This document shows, piece by piece, positions 55,532-64,000 of a DNA stretch of 64,000 bases. The stretch is from Berberis thunbergii. Taxonomy: Eukaryota > Streptophyta > Magnoliopsida > Ranunculales > Berberidaceae. Numbering within the stretch: position 1 is the first letter of the stretch; each line of letters begins with the position of its first letter. The notes under the pieces were generated by a model. It did not search any database. It was not told where the DNA came from and worked only from the letters and a program-made list of their open reading frames with translations. The stretch covers positions 744,001-808,000 of the forward strand of contig QNQO01000223.1 in NCBI GenBank assembly GCA_003290165.1, read 5' to 3'. The position numbers were made by a program, and so were the translations under genes.

Positions 55532-55622
55532 AGAGAGGCTCTTGCATTGGAGAACTGGTGTGGTGAAGTAGGAAATGTGTGATCGAAAGAAGAGGAAATG
55601 GGATCTTACGAGAAGATCTAGA

Positions 55623-55740
55623 GTCATGTTTGGTAGCCAAGGATGACTTGCCTAATATCCTCAAAAGGGTCATCCCATCTATGGGCTTAATGTCCCTAAT
55701 GTGGTTCATAGGCAGTCTCCTTGGCTAACCTGATTGTCTC
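55623..55740 (+). ncRNA. MIR169: miR169 hairpin D-p1
   Basis: The mature arm at 55634-55654 begins TAGCCAAGGATGACTTGCCT (exact), and the star at 55711-55729 is GGCAGTCTCCTTGGCTAAC. It is equivalent to A-p1 and C-p1, which have mutations in the mature region; this is the intact version of the first trio position. Confidence 0.85.
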
Positions 55741-55841
55741 TTATTCCTCATGCAAGACTGCTTTTCCTTTAATTCCTTAAAGCTATAATAACATACAACT
55801 CCATGATGCAGGAATCTAGGTCTTACATGATGATTAAGAGC

Positions 55842-55960
55842 CGTGTTAGGTAACTAAGAGTGACTTGCCTACATTCTCCAAAAGGGTCACACTTTCCCTT
55901 CGGGGACTTCATGTCCCAAATGTGGTTTACAGGCAGTCTCTTTGTCTAATCTGACCGTCT
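55842..55960 (+). pseudogene. miR169-like hairpin D-p2, mature arm mutated
   Basis: The 5' arm at 55851-55871 begins TAACTAAGAGTGACTTGCCT, four changes in the 5' half, and the star GGCAGTCTCTTTGTCTAAT at 55932-55950 has matching decay. It probably no longer yields miR169. Confidence 0.6.
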
Positions 55961-56057
55961 CTTATTCTTCATGCAAGATTGTCTTTTCTTTTGAGCCATA
56001 CAAGATCAAGGGCCTGCATGAAGATGAGATGAGGATCTTACATGAAGATGAAGAGTT

Positions 56058-56133
56058 GTATTCTTCGGTAGCCAAGGATGACTTGCCCATAATTCTCATT
56101 GGCAATCTCCTAGGCTTACCTGGCTGACTCTTC
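56058..56133 (+). ncRNA. MIR169: miR169 hairpin D-p3, short loop
   Basis: The mature arm at 56069-56089 is exact over TAGCCAAGGATGACTTGCCC. A deletion has shortened the loop to about 10 nt, and the star reads GGCAATCTCCTAGGCTTACC (56101-56120). The compact hairpin could still fold, but geometry for DCL1 is unusual. Confidence 0.55.
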
Positions 56134-56218
56134 TCTCATACTAATCCTCTTTTCTAAGACCTATATATACAGTGTCAAGTATTGATGGGCCAGCTCATCC
56201 AAACAGTCAAAGAATTTA

Positions 56219-56513
56219 CACTACACCAAATTGGCATATTTGTAACAACTTAAAAAATAGTAACACTTTTGAGCTATTACAATCCACCAAACAATTTTAA
56301 GTCAAAACTAAATTTAATCAACAAAATGAAAAATAGCTATACAAAAAAAGTGATACAATAAATTAGATCACCATGAATAGCATCACTTCTAAGCCCATAC
56401 TATTTGTGAATTACTTTGTTGGTGAAAATGTGTAAAATTGCTTTGTGAATTGTTATAGCTCAAAAGTGTTACTATTTTTTGGATTGTTACAAAAATGTCA
56501 ATTTAGTGTAGTG
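56219..56513. mobile_element. CACTA-type MITE, 295 bp (copy 5)
   Basis: CACTACACCAAATTGGCATA and CAATTTAGTGTAGTG are the ends, with TTA on both sides (56216-56218, 56514-56516), giving a clean 3-bp target duplication. Confidence 0.85.
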
Positions 56514-56879
56514 TTATGTTTTACACTTTTATGTAAGCTAATCGAACCATTTTGAAAATTCTAGAATCTGTAGTACATTGATTCATTTTTGCCGTAGAGA
56601 TTGGGAGTTTCTATCCAACCTGAATCCAGCTACATTTATGCATGACAAGCACACCAAAGCCAAAGCCAGAAACTGAATTCCAGAACAGAGGTCGACCAGC
56701 TACTGAAGGATGAGTTCTGAATTGTTGAATTACGTTTATACATATTGATGGTGATATAGTGGATTGATCCTACTATTAAATTTGTTGAGATAACCTCTCG
56801 TCAAGCTCAGCAAGTACTAGCAGACTTTAGCTCATGTGTATCGACCCCCTCCTCTAGTGCTTTAAATTTGAGTTTTAAA

Positions 56880-57548
56880 TGGCATTTTTTTAAGTGCTTA
56901 GATGCTAACTTCTAACTGGAATTAGAAGTTATGAACGAGCCTCTGAATGAACAGTTTGTTTTGCTTCTGAATGAGTTGATTAGAAGCTATAAAATTAAAA
57001 GGTGTTTGTTTTAAGGTGCTGAATGAGAACTGTTTGACAATTTTGTCCCACTGAGCAAAAAAAATTTATGACATAAATATTGTGTTTAAAATCATACCCA
57101 ATAATTATTCAAATCCTAAATAATGTTACTATACCTTTCATTACAAGAATATCGAAATATGACCAAAGATGAAGGAGGGTTGAAAATATACTTGAGAGGG
57201 AGAGTTGGAGAGATGAAGAAAAACTTGAAAATACAGATAAAGAAAACAAAGATGAAGGAGAACCACAATGCTTAGTGAAGAGAATGAAGGTGTGCCGTCA
57301 AAATTTTGCCCTACTTATTTTTAAGAAGATGGGGACAGGAATTGTCATTACAAAATTATATTAAGGTTATTATTGAATAATTTTTAACTAAGCACTCAGT
57401 GCTAAGTGAACAACATCTCTCTGTTTCTTACTCCAATCAAAAGTAGAACTTCTAATCAGAACTAAAAACAAACACTCTAAACAATGTGGTTCACTTCTTA
57501 TTAAAACTTCTAACTCCATTCAGAAGCAAAAACAAACACCCTCTTAGT
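56880..57548. mobile_element. Unclassified MITE-like insertion
   Basis: Present in unit D but not at the equivalent place in unit A near 13645. It has inverted words GCTTCTGAATG and CATTCAGAAGC and ends in AAACAAACACCC, a common MITE terminus. The exact left end was not found. Confidence 0.5.
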
Positions 57549-57795
57549 CGTACTTTTGTTCACTTATTAACGAAGATGTAGATCAATTGTATGTTGTCTA
57601 GATATAGTTGAATCTTCATTGTTTAATTGTTCGATAGTGTGCCTATATTATCTTAAACACCATTCATATCTTCTTCTTTCCTTTTTTTTTTTTTTTTTTT
57701 TTGGAAAAGCAGGTCGAGATTATTTACGATGACCAGACCTGTAGAAATAAGGAAAGCTTAGTACTTTCAATCATAGAATTTAACATCTTCAAATA

Positions 57796-58442
57796 TGTGA
57801 GACAAAGTATGACTCATAGTCCTTTACAAATAAGGACTCATAGTCCATTATGTAATTGGTGTTGGCTCCCAATTTATTGGGAGTTAAAGTCCTTCACAAA
57901 CAAGGATCTTATTCTCTCTTTAAAACAGCTAATACATCAACATGTGGATATAAGATACAACGTAAAAACAACAGCAACAATGCAGCGTCATATTGGCAGC
58001 AAATCCAACACTGAAACAGAGCAACAGTGTGGCATGAGTGTGGCGTGAAATGGGCTGCGAGTTCGGCGTGATTCAGTGTGTGTCAGCATGAAACAATAGC
58101 CAAGTAGAAGGATTGGAATCCAGTGATTTCAGGTGTTCTTCGTTTGCAAGTTTCGTCAAACTTTTGGTGGTATTGTTTGCTTGATATTGGGAAATCTCAA
58201 GGATCGTTGTTTGACAACGTTGTAATCTTCAAGTAAGTGATTCCATATCAATAAAATAGTTACAGAGTCGTTGCCCGTGGAGTAGGCAAAGCCGAACCAC
58301 GTAAATCTCAGTGTCATCTTTATTTTCTGCATATTGTTTGTTGTTTGTTATTACTTGCATAACATTTTTAGCCATTCACTATCACCACCTAGGTCTAGGA
58401 CTTGTGTTGGAAATATTTGCATTAGCAGGTATTTTCCTATCA
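57796..58442 (+). repeat. Solo LTR (copia-like), about 647 bp
   Basis: TGTGAGACAAAG to TTTTCCTATCA interrupts unit D at a place that is continuous in unit A near 13880. GAACCACGTAAATCTCAGTG near 58295 is a motif frequent in plant copia LTRs. Flanks AAATA/AAAAA are only a rough duplication. Confidence 0.6.
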
Positions 58443-58795
58443 AAAAATATATTTTTTAACTCCTCAGCGTACAAGCTAGGAATGTTTTCTATAAATTCAG
58501 TGGTCAGACAGAGTAGAGAGGTGCAAAACGATTTGTTGCCCTATAGGTTTGCTGAAAATTATGCATGATCTAGTAGTTCTCAAGCATCTCCTGTTTAGTT
58601 TTAATTCATCTTACCAAATGTCAATCACTCCATGGAGTGTTTATGTCCTTCAGGTATGACTATGCAACTGAAGAATCCACACACAATTCTAGCTTACAAT
58701 GACCTCTCCTTTCTCGTTTCCTAGAATTGCTCCATAGCCTCTTCACATCCCCTTTACTTTATTCTTCATAAAAGAAGCTTTGAATATCTTCTACA

Positions 58796-59023
58796 TGTTG
58801 AAAGTAACATAAAGAAAGCAAAAAACAATGGTAGGGAGGAAAACAGAGAGTTTTATTATTCATTGATATGAGCCTCTATAAATAGAGGTAACAATTACAT
58901 AGTATCCCAATTTGAAACGAGATAGGAAACCTATGCCAATGAGGAATCTAAATCCTACTCCATAACAAAGAAGATATCCTTCCTCATTTGGAATAGTCTC
59001 ACAATCCTAGTTTAACTGCAACA
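58796..59023 (-). repeat. Copia 3' LTR, 228 bp
   Basis: TGTTGAAAGTAAC to TTTAACTGCAACA, with TGTTG/CAACA ends. The minus-strand purine tract AAGAGGGAG (59024-59032) abuts it. CTACA lies on its left (58791-58795). Partner LTRs at 63894 and 9913. Confidence 0.88.
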
Positions 59024-59256
59024 CTCCCTCTTGTGACGTCCAAATATGCAACGTTAGGTTACGTCGATGACGCATGCCATGTTACCTCGTTAAAACCTTG
59101 CCTAGCAACAAAAACCCAGTGGAAAAAAATAACATTGGTTGACGGAAAAAGAGTACAACATGTCCTTTCCTTGAAGATGAAGTAAACATTTCGAGAAAAT
59201 CTTCGTTGTGCATCAAATCTCCTCCTGATGCCAACGTCTCCCCTTGATGCCAACAA

Positions 59257-60240
59257 TCAAGGGAGATCAAACAATTTACGTAGTCCGATACTAAGTACAT
59301 GTTTCTCGAAAGTTGCTTTCGGTAAAGCTTTCGTGAAAAGATCTGCCACATTGCCATCAGATCTAACCTCTTTTATTTTAATCTTCAGGAGCATTTGTTG
59401 CTGTTGATTATAAAAGGACTTCAGCAATATATGCTTAGTATTGTCGCCTTTGATGTAACCTAGCTTCATTTGTTCAATGCAAGCGACATTATCCTCGTAA
59501 ATGCACGTAGGTTCATCTGTGGTTGACTTCAAACCACAAGTACTTCGAATATGCTTAATTATGGATCTCAACCATACACATTCACGAACTGTTTCGTGAA
59601 GAGCAATAATCTCTGCATGATTCGAAGAAGTAGCAACAAGAGTTTGCTTTGTCGACCTCCAAGATATTGTTGTGTTCCCCATGGTAAAGACATAACCCGT
59701 TTGGGAACGTCTTTTGTGCGGGTCAGAGAGATACCCAGCATCAGCAAAACTTGTCAAGACATCACTTGGAGTCTGACCAAAGCGAGCGGCAATACGTTTG
59801 CCGTCGTTGACGGTGGCTTGACCGGCGGCGGCTGGCCGGCGATGGGAGATGTGGCCCTGCCGTCGTTTCTTGGGGACTTTCCCATTTCGTGAAGAACAAC
59901 GTTCGATTTTGATCTCTCTCTGTAGGGATAAAACAAGCCCATGTCAATTGTACCTATTAGGTATCGAAATATGTCTTTAATGTCAGTCCAATGGCGGCAC
60001 AGAACTAAATCGAGTCAACAAATTCACAGCGAATGAGATGTACGGTCTCGTACATTGCGCTAAGTACAATAATGTGCCTATTGCACTTAGGTAGGGCACC
60101 TCTGCCTCTAGTAATGCCTCGTCCTCCTCCTTGGAACATAATGGATTTTTATTCAGATCCAGACTCCGAACGATCATGGGAGTGCTACAAGGCTTAGCTT
60201 TATCCTCATTAAAGCGCCTTAACAATTTCTGAATATAGCC
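59257..60240 (-). pseudogene. Copia RNase H and C-terminal RT region
   Basis: The minus strand reads LLRRFNEDKAKPCSTPMI and VPYLSAIGTLLYLAQCTRPY (60240-59985), then a foreign-looking insert of about 55 codons (59930-59770), then FADAGYLSDPHKRRSQTGYV, SWRSTKQTLVATSSNHAEII and IYEDNVACIEQMKLG of copia RNase H (59757-59300), ending VADLFTKALPKATF. The conserved DAGYLSDP and AEIIAL positions carry catalytic acids. The insert and upstream stops disable the protein. Confidence 0.85.
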
Positions 60241-61029
60241 CGATTAGTGAATCATAATTCCATCGGCACGGTGCTCGATCTCCAATCCGAGGCAAAATCA
60301 TGTTTTCCCAAGATCCTTCATCTCGAATTCAGACTTCAAGTGCTCAGCGGTTTCCTTTAACTCCTTAGAGTTCCAATCAAATTCATGTCATCGACATAAA
60401 CCGCAACAATAGCAAACCCGGAACTTGTTCTCTTAATGAACACGCATGGGCATAACTCATTATTTATCTATTCCCTTCCGATCATGTATTCACTTATTTT
60501 GTTATATCACATCCGTCCGATTGTTTCAATCTGTAAAGTGAACGTTTCAATCTGATAGAAAACGTGCTCCGTGGTTTAGAGCTACTTGATTTGGGAAAAC
60601 GAAGTCCATTACGGGAGAATACGTATCCTCGTAATCGATCCCAAAGCGTTGAGAAAAACCTTGCGCCACGAGATGAACCTTATATCTCATAATCTCGTTT
60701 TTTCTCATTACACTTCCTAACGAATACCCATTTAAATCCGACGGGTTTTACACCTAGAGGGGTTCGCAGTACCGGCCCAAACACCTTTCGTTTCGTTAGG
60801 GAATCCAATTCAGCCTTAATCGCATCTTTCCATTTTGGTCAGTCATCTCTACGTTGACACTCTTAGACAGAGCGGGGTTCAATATCATCGCAAGCTATGA
60901 TTTCACGCACAACCGAGCATTCAAATACATCATCGATGATGATTTCGTTTCGATTCCATGTCCCATCTATGCATGCATAATTGACCAAGATTTCTTTATT
61001 CTCGGGATTAGGTATCGACGTTGAGGCGT
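60241..61029 (-). pseudogene. Copia reverse transcriptase region, heavily decayed
   Basis: Only short remnants can be read in different frames (for example HRADGIMIH just before the RNase H part). The position between integrase and RNase H identifies it as reverse transcriptase; no YVDD motif was found intact. Confidence 0.6.
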
Positions 61030-63893
61030 CCCCCAACGATGACTCTTCTTAGACATATCCATAGTCTGGAATATTCTCATGGGATGGTTCGATCAAGATA
61101 GCGATGTCAAATGGATTGGTTTGTGCCGTTTGCGTCCTCTTCCTAGGTCGAGAATCCATCGAACCCAGTGGTCTACCGCGCTTCCTCGCAGGATCAGATG
61201 ACTAGTTAGCCGCCAGGGTACCACACGCACCGTTTCAGTCACAGGCGGTGCTACGTCCTGTGGTGGGAACGTCAATCCTTGCAGGCACATTTGCAGTAGC
61301 CGGTATATGTGATCTCGTCACTTTAGCGATATTAGTAAAAGCGTCTGGCAACTTATTTGCTATGCTCTGAAGATCGAGAATTTGTCGCACCTCACTCTCG
61401 GACTATGCAGTTAGGGGATCAAGATGAGCCAAAGTGGGGAAAGACCACGACAATTCTTGTCGTTCCTGTTGAACGTTAACGTTCTTATCTTCCCCTAATG
61501 ACCGCAAGACTGTCTCATCAAAGTGACAATCCGCAAATTGTGCTGTAAAGAGATCGTCTGTCAAGGGTTCCAAGTAGCGGATAATTGATGGTGTATCATA
61601 TCCCACATATATACTCATCCTTCGTTGAGGCCCCATCTTGGTGCGTTGTGGCGACGCAATTGGCACATAAACCGCGCACCAAAAAATGCATAAGCATGAA
61701 AGATCTGACTCGTACCCAGTCACCAACTGTGATGCAGAGAATGGTTGGGTGGCAACCGGCCTCAAACGGAGTAACATTGCTGCGCGCAAAATTGCATAGC
61801 CCCATGCAGATATAGGCATGTTGGTGCGCATAACCAACGTCCGAGCGACCATCTGCAACCTTTTGATGGTGGCTTCTGCGAGACCGTTTTGGGTGTGAAC
61901 ATGGGGAATAGGATGTTCAACATCAATCCCAATGGACATGTAATAATCATCGAATGTTTTCGATGTAAACTCTCCGGCATTATCAAGTCGAATTGACTTA
62001 CTAGGGTAATCCGGGTGGTGAGCCCTCAGCCGAATAATCTGAGCCAAGAGTTTAGCATATGTAGCATTTTAGGTGGATAGTAGAATGACATGTGACCAGC
62101 GTGTTGACGTATCAACCAACACCATAAAGTATCTAAATGGTCTGCAAGTTGGTTGGATAGGTCCACAAATATCCCCTTGAATTCGCTATAAAAATGGGAT
62201 GGACTCTTTAGAAATCTTTGCATAGGACGGTCTTATTCCTAATTTTCCCAAGGAACAGCCTTTGCTGAACGAGCGAGCTGCGTGCATGGCAGCACCCCTT
62301 AGTGCGGCGGCGGTGGCGGCTGCACCCCTTGGTGTGGCAGGCCGTGGACCAACGTTGGTCAACCGAAGTGGATTCCTTTTAGTGCTTCGGGTAGCTCGAA
62401 AGAATTGATGTCTTGCACAATGCAAAGTGAACAAAATTAGTGTTTCTGAGCTCATGCTTCTAAGAAACAGATATCCATGGAACTGGATTAGAATGAACCT
62501 CGAAGTTTCAAACAATGGTCGTGAACGGTCATCGTTCAATGCTACATGAACTGCCATAGTTCGGAGCGAATACCATAGTTCAAGCTTCACGAACTGCCAT
62601 AGTTCGGAGCGAATGCGAACCCCCACTGGAATTTAAATTAATTCAGAAAAGCTATAAATTAATACATATCATCATAACATGTATAATAGAGTGATTCAGT
62701 CAATGTAAGAGACAACAAAAGGGTGTTTTTCATACCAATTTTTTTTTTTACTTGAATCCGGGATCAGCATATTGAATTTGATTTTCCAAACAAATTTACT
62801 TGAAAAGAGAAAGGTGCTGGAAATTCAGGGAAACAACAAATAAACGTAAACACTCTCTTGAAGTTTTCAATTCATCAAAAGCCAACTGCAAACAATGCAA
62901 AGAATGGACAAAGGCTTTATTTATAACCAATCAAAGAAACCTTAATTGCTTAATCAAAGCCTTAACCTTAACTTACTTTAATGATCTCTACTCTACAACT
63001 AAACTATTGAAAACAATAAAGTGGTGGCGATTAACTGAAAATAAAATAAATCTATGTGGAGTTTCATTCAATTCAAGTCAAGTTACAATGGTGGCTCTAG
63101 GCCTTATTTATAACATAATTCAGCTTGTTAAGCAAACAATCAACACCTAATCGTTACGGGAGCCTTAGTCCCAATTATTACCTATGGGCTTACTACAGCG
63201 CAGCCCATCTACTCAAGAAACAAAATTAAAATTTATACTGAATTTACACTAATCTAATTTATTGTACTGGCTTGAATACTCCACTATCCATGATATTGAT
63301 TAAGAAATAACAATCCTCAACTTTTACTGTTAAACTTTTAAGTGGATATAATTCCTGAAATAGCCTATGAAAAGTATATTGTGTTTCTCAACTGACGATT
63401 TCCATACATATTTTGTGAAACTGACGATTTCCAATTGCTCGCTAAACAGTGAAAGTTATATTATAAAGAAAACTGATGAGCTCTGGACAGGAGCCACTAC
63501 TGTTAAAAGCAATGCTTACAAATTATGTCTTTGTATGTATGGAATACTTCAATTACTAAAGAATAACAATAAAATAATAGTAAATTAATATTTAAAAGCA
63601 AATTAATCGATAAAATATAAAACTAAAAAGTCTCATTCAACTGCTAGTTAGGTACCTTGGTTTGTGATGGAAATCGTTGCATCAGTAAAACAAAAAGAGA
63701 ATATAAAGTTGCTCAAGTAAAGAAAACCTACAGATAATGCAATACCAGAGCCCAGATAGGATAGGCTAGCAATATAATGATTCCAATTGGGTTTGAGATA
63801 CCAATGCTCCGAGTAAAAGAATTTCTGAAACTGCTAACGACGAATAATGTTTGCGTGGGGATTTTTCTTAATAGCAGCTAGGGTTAGGGCTCG
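61030..63893 (-). repeat. Direct duplicate of 6916-9912
   Basis: Collinear with the left copy from CCCCCAACGATGACTC to the LTR. Differences are small indels, including the fold-back element present only in the left copy (8529-8712) and a GGCGGCGGTGGCGG stretch near 62305 only in this copy. Confidence 0.88.
61403..62626 (-). pseudogene. Copia integrase fragment (better copy)
   Basis: Minus strand: AQIIRLRAHHPDYPSKSIRL, DNAGEFTSKTFDDYYMSIGI, then HTQNGLAEATIKRLQMVART with the catalytic Glu kept, and SIYVGYDTPSIIRYLEPLTD. The frame 62047-61403 is open for 214 codons. Upstream, KISKESIPFLQ and GIFVDLSNQLADHL are in shifted frames. Homologous to 7333-8481. Confidence 0.85.
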
Positions 63894-64000
63894 TGTTGAA
63901 AGTAACATAAAGAAAACAAAAGACAAGAGTAGGGAGGAAAACAGAGAGTTATATTTTTCATTGATATGAGCCTCTATATATAGAGGTAGCAATTACATAG
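63894..64000 (-). repeat. Copia 5' LTR, cut by window end
   Basis: TGTTGAAAGTAACATAAAG through the CCTCTATATATAGAGG palindrome matches 58796-58899; the rest lies beyond 64000. No TGGTATCAGAGC primer site adjoins it, so the primer site is unusual or lost. Confidence 0.85.

Larger units (their letters stand above)
50053..58795. repeat. MIR169 tandem unit D (opened by copia)
   Basis: 50053-50421 pairs with unit A from about 11400 and continues at 55168 after the copia insertion. 56580-58795 pairs with 13320-14430. It carries the plus-strand hairpin trio; the minus-strand part is lost at the gypsy junction. A solo LTR and two MITEs are later insertions. Confidence 0.75.

Noticed and set aside
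10540..56133. CRISPR-like array (repeated 20-mers with spacers)
   Set aside because: The repeats are miR169 arms in hairpins with paired star arms, in a plant genome; spacing and orientation do not fit CRISPR.
1..64000. A wholly new biosynthetic or defence gene cluster
   Set aside because: After reading both strands I found only transposon genes, gene fragments and MIR169 hairpins; no set of co-oriented intact host genes exists here.

Overview
This window looks like repeat-rich nuclear DNA of a flowering plant, most likely a eudicot. The evidence is plant-type copia and Tat-like gypsy retrotransposons, L1-type LINEs, Cassandra-like TRIMs, hAT, CACTA, Tourist and Mutator-like DNA elements, the plant microRNA family miR169, and fragments of plant genes with plant-style introns. 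I cannot name the species. Apart from the microRNA genes I see no intact ordinary host gene; almost every long reading frame is transposon-derived or a gene fragment.

The main host feature is a large, dispersed tandem array of MIR169 hairpins. I count sixteen miR169-like sites in four related units: A (about 10.1-14.4 kb), B (14.4-19.8 kb), C (23.4-31.6 kb) and D (50.05-50.42 plus 55.17-58.8 kb). In A to C the layout is one or two hairpins on the minus strand, then 1-1.7 kb, then three hairpins about 200 bp apart on the plus strand behind a conserved TATA motif. D keeps only the plus-strand trio. Family knowledge says miR169 guides cleavage of NF-YA transcription-factor mRNAs. Some hairpins look intact (A-p2, A-p3, B-p2, C-m, D-p1) and others are decaying (B-p1, B-p3, D-p2).

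The second main feature is gene capture by DNA transposons at 34.3-40.3 kb. A hAT-type element with a perfect 8-bp target duplication (34319-35939) carries three exons and two introns of a D3-type cyclin. A few bases further on, a 4.27-kb CACTA element with a 3-bp duplication (36011-40277) has split a LINE RNase H domain. It carries four unrelated gene pieces, all on the minus strand: SRP72, a small plastid membrane protein whose three-exon frame is open from ATG to stop, APH1, and beta-galactosidase. Another hAT element (43288-44458) holds a short stretch like the start of endo-beta-mannosidase. A CACTA end at 19762 is followed by a broken allantoinase gene (21715-23145).

The rest is retrotransposon material. 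From the left: remains of a Tat-like gypsy element on the minus strand (3290-6077, with a related LTR and an extra plus-strand ORF at 45.8-50.05 kb); a copia fragment with one LTR (6916-10119) duplicated at 61.03-64.0 kb; an ORF1-only LINE (about 23.74-26.35 kb); a multimeric TRIM (47939-49399); a complete but mutated copia with 179-bp LTRs (50422-55167); several solo LTRs and MITEs; and three GC-rich fold-back elements around 41.5-45.4 kb.
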